Assembly: GCA_900548705.1 (NCBI GenBank)
Contig: URLF01000011.1
Coordinates: 1-40,875 of the forward strand
Direction of reading: 5' to 3'
DNA from: an uncultured Porphyromonadaceae bacterium
GTDB lineage: Bacteria > Bacteroidota > Bacteroidia > Bacteroidales > Muribaculaceae
DNA length: 40,875 bases
Shown: positions 18,970 through 27,176 of the stretch, one piece after another
How positions within the stretch are numbered: the stretch's first letter is position 1
How the letters are laid out: every line of letters starts with the position of its first letter
Notes under the pieces: generated by a model
Databases searched by the model: none
What the model saw: the letters and a program-made list of their open reading frames with translations, nothing else
What the model was told of the DNA's origin: nothing
Made by a program: the position numbers and the translations under genes

Positions 18970-19983
18970 TCAGTATATGGTAATCTGGTTACCCTCGATT
19001 CTGTATTTCATATTGCCGGTGGAGGCGATGTTGCTTATGACATCCTCCACAGACTGGTTTTCCCTGATGAAATTACCGTAGAAACGGGTACACATGAGTT
19101 CTTCGTTCTCGATCACGATACTTATGTTGTAACTGCGCTCAAGCCGCTTGGCAATATCGGGCAACAGCTCCTCGTCAAAGAACAGGTAACCGTAAATCCA
19201 CTGGTGGGCATTGGTGGCGTTGGTCTCCTCCACCTTCATACGGCCATTGCGTTTGTCGACGACCGCCCGCTGGCCGGGCACCAGAGTGCGCCGCGAGGAA
19301 TTCTTGGCGATGAGGTTGTCAATCGACACCGAGCCTTCCGACAAGGTCACGACCACCTCCTCGTCATCGGCGAAGTCGCGGAGATTGAACCGTGTGCCGA
19401 GAACAGTGACACACATGTCCTTTGACTCTACCTTGAAAGGCTTGTCCTTGTCATGGGCCACCTCGAAATATCCTTCACCGTCGAGTCTGACCACACGCTT
19501 GTCGATTCCGAAACCTTGGGAATAAGCCAGTGTGCTGCCGGCATTGAGCCATACCCTGGTGCTGTCGGGCAATGTCACGCTGGTACGAGACCCCACTGGA
19601 GCCTCGACCACAATCTCGGCGAAACTGTCGTTGACCCGCAGCTCTCCGAAGCGGTAGCCGCAGACCACACAGATCGCCGCGACCGCCGCGACAATGCCCC
19701 CGCGCCAGAGAAACCGGCTGATTCTGGCCGTCCACGGAAGGATTTCCGGAGCATCTCCGCCGATATGTGACCGGTACATAAAATCATCGAAAGCCTTGGA
19801 CTCATCGAAGGATTCCATAGCGTAGCCAGAGGAGAACCATATTTCCCGCTGTTCGAGATAATACCGCTTGTTCTCATCGTCTTCAGCTATCCACTGGAGC
19901 AACCTCTCATCCTCCCGGGCTGACGAATTTCCCGAAAGTCTGGCGATAATCAAATCATCTATCTGACCTTTGTCCTCTTTCAT
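18970..19983 (-). CDS. fecR-like: FecR-family anti-sigma factor
   Basis: A 337-residue inner-membrane regulator. The ATG at 19981-19983 (MKEDKGQIDDLI) gives a normal N-terminal anti-sigma region with EDERLLQWIAEDDENKRYY. One membrane segment follows (GGIVAAVAAICVVCGY, about residue 95), then a periplasmic FecR domain (VEAPVGSRTSVTLPDSTRVWLNAGS, VLGTRFNLRDF, LSEGSVSI, LVPGQRAV) and a C-terminal DUF4974/STN-like end (FFDEELLPDIAKRLERSYNI to ITIY). FecR passes the signal from the STN domain of SusC to the sigma factor encoded 41 bases upstream. A start further upstream would overlap the sigma gene and looks less likely. Confidence 0.93.
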   Translation of the reverse strand: MKEDKGQIDDLIIARLSGNSSAREDERLLQWIAEDDENKRYYLEQREIWFSSGYAMESFDESKAFDDFMYRSHIGGDAPEILPWTARISRFLWRGGIVAAVAAICVVCGYRFGELRVNDSFAEIVVEAPVGSRTSVTLPDSTRVWLNAGSTLAYSQGFGIDKRVVRLDGEGYFEVAHDKDKPFKVESKDMCVTVLGTRFNLRDFADDEEVVVTLSEGSVSIDNLIAKNSSRRTLVPGQRAVVDKRNGRMKVEETNATNAHQWIYGYLFFDEELLPDIAKRLERSYNISIVIENEELMCTRFYGNFIRENQSVEDVISNIASTGNMKYRIEGNQITIY

Positions 19984-20024
19984 AGTTGTTGGGTAGAATT
20001 TTATATGATCCTTTGTAATTTCAT

Positions 20025-20582
20025 TTAAAGATATTTGCCCAGGCATGACCTCAGATGTGACAGCGCCCGTTTCATATGATATTTGACCGTGTTGACGCTT
20101 ATGCCTGTCTCCTTGGCGATCTCCTCATAACTTTTCCCGTAAAAGCGGCTCAGGGCGAAAACACGCCGGGAATCAGGAGGGATGGTCGCCACAGCCATCC
20201 TGATTTCCCTCTCGAGTTCCTTGTCGAGCAGGACTCCGAGCGGGGTCGAATCAGACAGCAGGGAGTCTTTTCCGCAACACTCCGCCTCAAGCGAATAAAT
20301 CGACACCTCGCTGCGGGCTCTGCGGGTGTTGAGAAAATTCATGCACGCGTTACGCACGGCTGTAAGCAGATATGACCTCAGGAAACCGTGAAGCTCAATG
20401 GTCTCACGGATTTCCCACAGGTGGACGATGACATCCCCGGCAATCATCTCGGCCATAAGCCTGTCGCCGACGTAATTGTACGCCAGGGCACACATAGCCT
20501 GGTAATGGAGATCGTAGAGCATTTTCCACGCCCGCTCATTACCTTGCTTGAGGGAATGTATGAGTCGCTGCTCCTTCATCAT
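20025..20582 (-). CDS. ECF-type RNA polymerase sigma factor
   Basis: A sigma-70 family factor of 186 residues from the ATG at 20580-20582 (a second ATG follows directly). Region 2 reads ERAWKMLYDLHYQAMCALAYNYVGD with VIVHLWEIRETIELHGFLRSYLLTAVRNACMNFL. Region 4 reads IPPDSRRVFALSRFYGKSYEEIAKETG followed by the recognition helix ISVNTVKYHMKRALSHLRS. It would direct RNA polymerase to PUL promoters when released by FecR. The start codon lies only 8 bases after the GH43 stop, so translation may be coupled to that gene. This is unusual, because such sigma genes normally head their own transcript. Confidence 0.94.
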   Translation of the reverse strand: MMKEQRLIHSLKQGNERAWKMLYDLHYQAMCALAYNYVGDRLMAEMIAGDVIVHLWEIRETIELHGFLRSYLLTAVRNACMNFLNTRRARSEVSIYSLEAECCGKDSLLSDSTPLGVLLDKELEREIRMAVATIPPDSRRVFALSRFYGKSYEEIAKETGISVNTVKYHMKRALSHLRSCLGKYL

Positions 20583-20590
20583 ACCGGGAA

Positions 20591-22444
20591 TCAATAATCT
20601 CTGCCGACGGCAATCTTGACCACATGGTTGCCGCTTCTGCACAGGTATATGCCAGGCTGCAGCGAGATGGTGTCAAGGGCGTTCCCCGCTGTGCGGGCCA
20701 CACATCTCCCCGACATCGAGATGACCTCCATCCCGTTTTCACGCGATGTCAGCATATGTCCGTCAAAGCTTATCACCTCTGTCTCTGAGTCGCAGACCAC
20801 ACCTTCCACTCCGCTGATTTCAGCCGGAGTATAAAGATAGAAGGCATCAATAGATAAATTGGAGTCCTTGAGTCTGCCTGCCTGAATCCTGAGGTAGTCG
20901 CCGGTCCATTTTTTCGATGCGAGCGAGGAGGGATTGAATCCCGGACAAAGCTCTGCGAGACGGCTGAACGGGATGTCGATGCCCATCCATCCATTGCCCA
21001 CCGGCCAATGGGCTATCACGGGATACCCCATGCCGAAACCGTTGACCGCGCATGAGAAGGAGGCTTTCTCCCCTTCGGCGAAGAAATCCATACCGAAAAG
21101 CTCAGGCTCGGCATCAGTGCGCAAGGTGATATGCAGCCGGGTATCGGAGTTGACATGCGAAAGGTCAAGGCCGTTGTCGCCGGTGTTGAACACAGCCGAG
21201 CTCGGCCCGTTGCCTGTGACGAAATATGAGAGATAGTCCTCATCGCCGTCCACACCTGTGACCGGACGCGGGGTATATTTGCGCATCAGCAACCGTTTTA
21301 TGGTGCGGCCATCGGCCTCGGGGGCATAATGGGCCACCCGGTTGCGCGGATTAGAGGCAAGCATCTCGATGGCGGCGCGGGACATCTGGAAGATATCATA
21401 ATACCCGTAGGAGCCTGACATGGACGAGGTGGTCGGATCGGCCACAATCCACTGGCTCGGGAATGCGGGAGCCGCCTGTTCGGCATGGGCCGGGGAACCG
21501 GTCTTGAGATATGGCCAGCCATCCTCATCCCAGTAAAGACGGTCAAGCAGCGGCATACGCTTCTCGAACGCTTCGTTTTTCACATGTCCGTGGCATATTA
21601 ACCAGGTGTTGCCCTCCCCGTCAGTGAGTATCGGGGCGTTGTGGCCGTTGCCTGTGAACTTGTAATTGTTGTTAGTCAGGGTGTTGGTGCTGTTCAAGGC
21701 ATCCCCTCCCTGCAGGAAAGAGACACCGTTGCGGTCGACATAGGGGCCAAAGATGTCTTTGGACCGCCCGACAGCCACACGGTATGTCGTCCAGGCATAA
21801 CTTCCTATCGAGGCGAACATATAATACCATCCGTCGCGCTTGTAGATTTCTGTCCCCTCCACATTCGGGCCTGCGGTCTGCACCTTCTTGGAAAGATCGA
21901 AGGTGATGTCGATATTGTCATCCACATTTATCTCCATGGCCCACATGTTCGTGGTGGAACCCCAGAAAAGGTAATGGCGGCCATCCTCCTGGAAATAGAA
22001 AGGGTCTATGGTGTTGTCGTTTCCTGTGTCATGGCCGTCAAACAGCTTCCCGCGGTTTTCCCAGGGACCGGCGGGATGATCGGCCACAGCGTAACCGAGA
22101 TACATCGAGAAGGTATCCTCTTCGGGGATATTCACGCTGTAAAACATCACATACTTGCCGTTTATGCGGCAAAGCTCCGGCGCCCATACCTGTCCCTTCG
22201 GGGGGCGTGTGTCCTGGGTGAAGACAGTCCCGACCTGGGTCCAGCCAACCAGGTCGGCCGACCTGAATACCGGGACATTCCAGATATCCTCGGTTCCCAT
22301 CAGGTAATAGAAACCGTCATCCGCCCTCATGACTGTCGGATCAGGGACTGATTCATGTATGACTGGGTTACGGTATGTCGCGGGCAACGCGACCGCCTGA
22401 AGGCATCCCGTGACGGCTATCAGAATCAAAATCATATGTTTCAT
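20591..22444 (-). CDS. GH43 glycosidase with C-terminal binding module and sorting tail
   Basis: A 617-residue exported enzyme; the signal peptide (MKHMILILIAVTGCLQAVA) also contains a possible lipobox at C14. The five-bladed propeller has the complete triad: base D35 in VPDPTVMR, D147 in TIDPFYF and acid E196 in NVEGTEIYKRDG. GH43 enzymes remove arabinofuranose or xylose, or cut arabinan; the specificity is not decided. Residues about 360-545 match, in a shortened form, the module seen in the three genes upstream (DLSHVNSDTRLHI, GWMGIDIPFSRLAEL, DAFYLYTPAEISGVE). Residues about 550-617 resemble a type IX secretion sorting tail (VISMSGRCVARTAGN, LQPGIYLCR). It is a close relative of the next gene upstream, with stretches of identical DNA. 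It ends just before the sigma gene. Confidence 0.92.
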   Translation of the reverse strand: MKHMILILIAVTGCLQAVALPATYRNPVIHESVPDPTVMRADDGFYYLMGTEDIWNVPVFRSADLVGWTQVGTVFTQDTRPPKGQVWAPELCRINGKYVMFYSVNIPEEDTFSMYLGYAVADHPAGPWENRGKLFDGHDTGNDNTIDPFYFQEDGRHYLFWGSTTNMWAMEINVDDNIDITFDLSKKVQTAGPNVEGTEIYKRDGWYYMFASIGSYAWTTYRVAVGRSKDIFGPYVDRNGVSFLQGGDALNSTNTLTNNNYKFTGNGHNAPILTDGEGNTWLICHGHVKNEAFEKRMPLLDRLYWDEDGWPYLKTGSPAHAEQAAPAFPSQWIVADPTTSSMSGSYGYYDIFQMSRAAIEMLASNPRNRVAHYAPEADGRTIKRLLMRKYTPRPVTGVDGDEDYLSYFVTGNGPSSAVFNTGDNGLDLSHVNSDTRLHITLRTDAEPELFGMDFFAEGEKASFSCAVNGFGMGYPVIAHWPVGNGWMGIDIPFSRLAELCPGFNPSSLASKKWTGDYLRIQAGRLKDSNLSIDAFYLYTPAEISGVEGVVCDSETEVISFDGHMLTSRENGMEVISMSGRCVARTAGNALDTISLQPGIYLCRSGNHVVKIAVGRDY

Positions 22445-22492
22445 AGCTTCCTGTTTTTAAGGTATCGAATCTTTCGGTCATATATGTTTTCT

Positions 22493-24502
22493 TCAAAGTT
22501 GGTTGCCGACCAACACTTTCTTCACGGCAACGGGAGTCCTCACCACATATATCCCCGCCGGCACACCGGCAAGCGACAAAGTCGAGCCGACCGAGCAGGC
22601 AGCCATACGTCCGTCAATGGAATAAAGCTCAATCGGGGATGCGTTCCGGCTCGTGGCCACAATCCGGTCGGAGCAAATCTCAATCCCCTGATTGTCAGCC
22701 AAGGTTTCTTCGACAGCGGAAGTAACCTCTTTGGGGGTATAGACATACACGCCGTCGAAACAGGCTGCCGCGCCGTGGCCGTTGGCCACGCTCGCCGCGT
22801 CGCCGTCCTGACCAGACGGGAGGCTGATTTCCAGCACCTGGCCTGTCCATCCGGCCTTGAAGCGGGAATAGTCGAGCGCCGACACACCGTCACGCGCCAT
22901 CCTCTTGCTGTCCATCAGCCCGGCAAGTTCTCCCAGGGAGATGTCAACCCCCGACCAGCCTGTCGCGGGGAGGGCGCCCACGACAGGGGAGTCTCCATTC
23001 CTGGCGGCATCGGCTAATGTGAATTTCGGGTAGCCATCATCCGAGTCCTGTTTGAACCAGCGAACTTCCACAAAGGGGAAGCGCACCCCACCCAAGGAAT
23101 AAAATGAGATATGGAAACGGCTGTCTGCATTGATATGGGAAAGGTCTATCGAGGAATCGATATTTGAATCCTCCGCCTTTTTCCGGGCGACATAGAAGCC
23201 TCCCCACCAGTTATGCCAGTCTCCGTGGATTTCAAAACTCTGCAGGTCTCGGCCGTCGGTTCTCGATGGCACCTGAGAGGTGACTTCATCGGCGGCCCAC
23301 CAGGCGTTGCCCAGAGCGTAATGCGCCGTGTATTCATTATTGTTGCGATAATCGTTGACTGTGATGCCGGGGGTTGAACGGAGCTTGGCCATTCCCTCGT
23401 CGCCAAGTAGGTAAACATCATAGATGCCACCCTTCTCGCACACGGGCAATGTCGACTCCACCCCGTCGTCTGCGCCTGTGGCGTTATGCTCGGGGAAGAA
23501 GGGAGCCGGATTGGAATCTTCAGGCGTCATCGAGCCTCCATCAAGATATGGCCAGCCATCCCCGTCCCAGAACAGACGTCCAAGCAGCGGCACTCGGAAA
23601 AGAGCAAGCTCGTTCCCTTTGTAATGGCCGTGACACATGAGCCATGTGTTCCCCACCCCGTCTGTGATAATCGGCGCGTTATGGCCGGTGCCCGTGAAAC
23701 GGTCATTGTTGGAGGTCAGAGGCTCGGCCTTTGCAAGGTTGTAGTCCGAGGTGTCAAGCTGGCCTCCGGCCAGAAAAGAAATCCCCTCTTTGGTGTGATA
23801 GGGGCCGAATAGATTATCAGACCGTCCGACAACAACCGAGTAGGTAGTCCAGGCGTAGCTTCCTCGCGACGCGAACAGGTAATACCAATCCCCGCGTTTG
23901 TAGACCGCCGTCCCCTCCATGTTGATTCCGGCGGTCTGGACCTTCCTCGAGAGGTCGAACGAGATGTCCAGATTGTCATCCACGTTTATTTCCATAGCCC
24001 ACATCTTGTTGGTGCTTCCCCAGAAAAGATAGTGTCGGCCATCCTCACAGAAATAGAACGGGTCGATGGTGTCGCGGCATTGCGCCGCGTATCCGTCAAA
24101 CAATATCCCCCTGTCACGCCAGGGGCCGAGGATATTGTCGGCCACAGCGTAACCGATATACGCTTTATAGGTGTCTCCCGGGTCGGGATTAGAGCAATAG
24201 AACAATACATACTTGCCGTTTATGCGGCAAAGCTCCGGCGCCCACAGCTGAGTGGAGGGACGGGAGTCGCCATCCTTGAATATGGTCCCGACCTGATGCC
24301 ATTCGACAAGGTCGGCTGACCGGTATAGAGGGAGATTGGTCATGTTCTCCGTCCCGGTCATGTAATACATCCCGTCATCATCGCGCATCACCGTCGGATC
24401 AGGCAGGTTGACATCAAGGATTGGATTCTTGTATGTGTCAGCCCCGGACACGGTCTGCAATCCGAGGAATGTCGATAACAATATGATGGCAAGATTTTTC
24501 AC
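22493..24502 (-). CDS. GH43 glycosidase with full C-terminal binding module and sorting tail
   Basis: A 669-residue exported enzyme. Signal peptide about 1-21. The propeller has the complete triad at the same positions as its neighbour: D35 (LPDPTVMR), D147 (TIDPFYF) and E196 (NMEGTAVYKRGD). A separate module covers about residues 353-592 (CEKGGIYDVYLLGDEGMAKL, NDYR, HGDWHNWWGGFYVARK, DLSHINADSRFHI, PFVEVRWFKQD, GWSGVDISLGELAGLM, FDGVYVYTP). It is shared with three neighbours and also exists alone in the first gene of the locus, so binding of the target glycan is likely. The tail (about 605-669, IELYSIDGRMAACS, VPAGIYVVRTPVAVKKV) looks like a T9SS type A sorting domain. It starts 89 bases after the preceding gene. 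Confidence 0.93.
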   Translation of the reverse strand: MKNLAIILLSTFLGLQTVSGADTYKNPILDVNLPDPTVMRDDDGMYYMTGTENMTNLPLYRSADLVEWHQVGTIFKDGDSRPSTQLWAPELCRINGKYVLFYCSNPDPGDTYKAYIGYAVADNILGPWRDRGILFDGYAAQCRDTIDPFYFCEDGRHYLFWGSTNKMWAMEINVDDNLDISFDLSRKVQTAGINMEGTAVYKRGDWYYLFASRGSYAWTTYSVVVGRSDNLFGPYHTKEGISFLAGGQLDTSDYNLAKAEPLTSNNDRFTGTGHNAPIITDGVGNTWLMCHGHYKGNELALFRVPLLGRLFWDGDGWPYLDGGSMTPEDSNPAPFFPEHNATGADDGVESTLPVCEKGGIYDVYLLGDEGMAKLRSTPGITVNDYRNNNEYTAHYALGNAWWAADEVTSQVPSRTDGRDLQSFEIHGDWHNWWGGFYVARKKAEDSNIDSSIDLSHINADSRFHISFYSLGGVRFPFVEVRWFKQDSDDGYPKFTLADAARNGDSPVVGALPATGWSGVDISLGELAGLMDSKRMARDGVSALDYSRFKAGWTGQVLEISLPSGQDGDAASVANGHGAAACFDGVYVYTPKEVTSAVEETLADNQGIEICSDRIVATSRNASPIELYSIDGRMAACSVGSTLSLAGVPAGIYVVRTPVAVKKVLVGNQL

Positions 24503-24591
24503 GATATCATTTTTATTTTACAGGTATGGAGGTTTTGTATCCGTGACGGATCCGTCCGGACCCGCCACGGAGTTTATAACCGGACGATGAT

Positions 24592-26982
24592 TTATTTGAT
24601 GATTACTTTCTTGACTGTCGACGCGGTCTTGACGAGGTAGACGCCTGGCTGCACACCGTCGATGCCGACAACAGGAGACCGGGATGACCTCACAAGCTGC
24701 CCGTTTACGCTGTAGAGCGCCACAGGGGTGTTACCCTCTCCGAGAACGGTTATATGGTCAGGGGCAACGACCAGTTCCACACCGTCGGAGGCTGCTGACA
24801 CGTTTTCCACGGAGCTTACCACTACGTGGGGAGTGTAGACATATGCCCCGTCGACATAAATGTTGGCTCCGTAGCCTCGGCTGGAGACCGGCTTGTCGTC
24901 AATCGAATAACCCGAGGGGAGGGTAATCTCCAGCGCGTGGCCTTTCCAGGCGGTGGCATTCTCAAAGCGGCTATAGTCCATGTCCAGGCCGTAATCAGTC
25001 TTCATCTTGTCGGCGATTTCAGGGAGGGACATATCGATGGCCACCCATCCGTCATTTCCGGAGGCCGAGGTGTCAGAGTCGTTCTCGCGGGGAGCCTGTG
25101 CGGGGACATCCGATGACACCCCCTTGACAAGCGAGCCGACAATCGGCGCCCACTCCTGGATTTTGTAGTCCCTGACCTTGTAATCCGAGAGGGAGAACTG
25201 CGGACAGGTCCTGTCTTCCGAACCCTGGCTGAACCAGCGGATGTTGACATAAGGAGGTACAATGTCGTTCTGTAGTTTCAGTACGATATGGACACGACTG
25301 TCTTTCCCGACATGGGAGATGTCCTTGCCATCCTTGACATCCACATAGAAGGCACTCCATCCGGCATTGTCCTTGTCTCCATTGCCGATGCGGTCATTGT
25401 TGTCCCGGAGGGTGAAACCATTGAAATTGGCTCCGTCGCCTGTCGGGATGACGGTGTTGCTAACCTCGTCCGATGCCCAGTTGAGGTTTCCTCCGACCCA
25501 TTGCGATATGTCCGCGCGGTCCTGGGAAGCATCTGCGCCTTTTGTCCTGTAATCATTCAATTTCAGTTTCAGGGCATTCTTCCTCTCATTCAGCTTCCCC
25601 ATACCGGTCTCGCCAAGGAGGAACACATCGAAGATAGACCCTTCCTGGATTTTATCATTGGCCAGAGGTGTGGCCACAGTGACATCCGATATGCCGTGGG
25701 GGTAATCGATGTCAGGCACAGCAGGGACAGTGTTTCTTTCAGTGAGAGGATAATGGTTGGAAAGTTCGGGCCACATGTCGCCGGTATCAGGATCGGCAAT
25801 CCACAAGACCTTGCACAGGAACGGCATACGGACGTTCATATCGAAATCGGTCTTGTCCGAGCCATGGCAGAAAAACCAAGTGTCGCCCTTCTCATCCGTG
25901 ATGATTCGTGAGGGATGACCGCAACCGATATACTCATATTTGTCGGGATTCTCCTTGTCGAAAGATATCACTTTCGAGGCCACCGTGACTGTGCCCCCGG
26001 CAAGGAAACTGTTGCCTTTGGAACCACGATATGTGCCAAGCGGGGTTTCCGAACGGCCCACCACGACGGCGCTGCTGTTCCATCCCTGCTCCCCCTGCGA
26101 CGCCAGCATGTAATACCATGTCTTTCCGGCGGTGTCTATATGTTTGTAGAGGGTCACACTCGCCATGTATATTCCTCCGAGCTTTTTCTTTTTCGCGAGG
26201 TCATACGAAACGGCAAAATCATCGGAAATCGAAATCTCCATTCCGTAGAGGTTATGGTTGTTACCCCAGAATAGATATTCCTGGCCCTTGTCATCCTCGA
26301 AATAAAACGGGTCGACAGTGCGGCTTCCCGGTTCGATGACGGTCATCAGGCTGCCGTTTTCATCATATACCTCGTTGCCCTCCTCATCCTTTACCGGCTC
26401 TACATTCTCGTAGTCGTATCCGTCGAAAAGCTTGCCCTTGTCTTCCCACGGCCCGGCAGGATGGTCGGCGATGGCATAACCTATGTATTTCCCGCGTTCA
26501 TCAAACCTGGGTTTGTACTGACCATCGGTCGTGTCTTCCGGGCCGGATGTGTCTGGATCTGTTATTCCGGTCTCTGTCTCGGTCTCGCCTGCCCTGCGCG
26601 GAACGCCGGCGGCTTCCTGACCTAAGTTGTCTTTACCAGGGTCATTGGCGGCATTGACGCTGTAGAACATAAGGTATTTCCCGTTCTTTTCAAACAGTTT
26701 CGGAGACCAGATGTCATAACCCTGCTCTTTCACGGTGGAAAGAGTCATGTCGCCGACCTTTGTCCAGTCGACAAGGTTGGTCGAACGGTAAAGGGGGACA
26801 GTACCCTTCTCACCTGTGGTAGTCGACATCATGTACCAGAAACCATCATTGGCTTTTATCACCGAGGGGTCGGGGACATTCTGTCTCATGACAGGATTCA
26901 TATGTGAGACAGGCCGTTTCCCATCTGTCACAGACACACATAACATTGTGGTCAGAGCCGCCATTAAAATCTTGGCTTTCAT
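24592..26982 (-). CDS. GH43-family protein with missing general acid, acidic insertion and binding module
   Basis: A 796-residue exported protein with a signal peptide about 1-21. The propeller keeps the base D38 (VPDPSVIK) and D224 (TVDPFYFEDD). Where both paralogs have the acid glutamate (N-x-E-G-T-x-x-Y-K), this protein reads IYMASVTLYKH, placing alanine A274 at the acid position. It should therefore be inactive or very slow on normal substrates. Residues about 112-158 form an insertion rich in D, E, T and G, and 192-218 form a second acidic loop (VKDEEGNEVYDENG), both absent from the paralogs. The shared module follows (about 475-735: IFDVFLLGETGMGKL, LNDYR, DISHVGKDSRVHI, GWVAIDMSLPEIADKM, VDGAYVYTP). 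A sorting-like tail closes the protein (VALYSVNGQLVRSS, VQPGVYLVKTASTVKKVIIK). A binding role or altered chemistry is possible. Confidence 0.85.
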   Translation of the reverse strand: MKAKILMAALTTMLCVSVTDGKRPVSHMNPVMRQNVPDPSVIKANDGFWYMMSTTTGEKGTVPLYRSTNLVDWTKVGDMTLSTVKEQGYDIWSPKLFEKNGKYLMFYSVNAANDPGKDNLGQEAAGVPRRAGETETETGITDPDTSGPEDTTDGQYKPRFDERGKYIGYAIADHPAGPWEDKGKLFDGYDYENVEPVKDEEGNEVYDENGSLMTVIEPGSRTVDPFYFEDDKGQEYLFWGNNHNLYGMEISISDDFAVSYDLAKKKKLGGIYMASVTLYKHIDTAGKTWYYMLASQGEQGWNSSAVVVGRSETPLGTYRGSKGNSFLAGGTVTVASKVISFDKENPDKYEYIGCGHPSRIITDEKGDTWFFCHGSDKTDFDMNVRMPFLCKVLWIADPDTGDMWPELSNHYPLTERNTVPAVPDIDYPHGISDVTVATPLANDKIQEGSIFDVFLLGETGMGKLNERKNALKLKLNDYRTKGADASQDRADISQWVGGNLNWASDEVSNTVIPTGDGANFNGFTLRDNNDRIGNGDKDNAGWSAFYVDVKDGKDISHVGKDSRVHIVLKLQNDIVPPYVNIRWFSQGSEDRTCPQFSLSDYKVRDYKIQEWAPIVGSLVKGVSSDVPAQAPRENDSDTSASGNDGWVAIDMSLPEIADKMKTDYGLDMDYSRFENATAWKGHALEITLPSGYSIDDKPVSSRGYGANIYVDGAYVYTPHVVVSSVENVSAASDGVELVVAPDHITVLGEGNTPVALYSVNGQLVRSSRSPVVGIDGVQPGVYLVKTASTVKKVIIK

Positions 26983-27044
26983 AAATCAGAATGATTGAAT
27001 GATTGATTTGTCTGTTGATTAATCTGACGAATTCCAACCCAGAC

Positions 27045-27104
27045 CAAACCCGCTGAAGGAGACATCCCAAGGATTCCTTCGGACTCATACCTTCAACGGG
27101 TTTG
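27045..27104 (-). repeat. Long inverted repeat in the gap after the first PUL gene
   Basis: CAAACCCGCTGAAGG (27045-27059) pairs with CCTTCAACGGGTTTG (27090-27104): 15 positions with a single mismatch or wobble. Between them, CCAAGGATTCCTTCGG can form a second stem. The 60-base element lies in the 194-base gap between the module-only gene and the GH43 genes. No T-run follows on the minus strand, so an attenuator, RNase stop or mRNA stabiliser fits better than a simple terminator. Confidence 0.5.
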
Positions 27105-27176
27105 CCGCAGGTTGTTTGATTTACCTATTGGAACTGTTTACTAACCTTACTCTATTTTGCCTAACTATAATACTTT

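Noticed and set aside
24541..24570. GACGGATCCGTC palindrome with CCGTG/CACGG flanks between two GH43 genes
   Set aside because: Short stem and no T-run; could occur by chance in GC-rich DNA.
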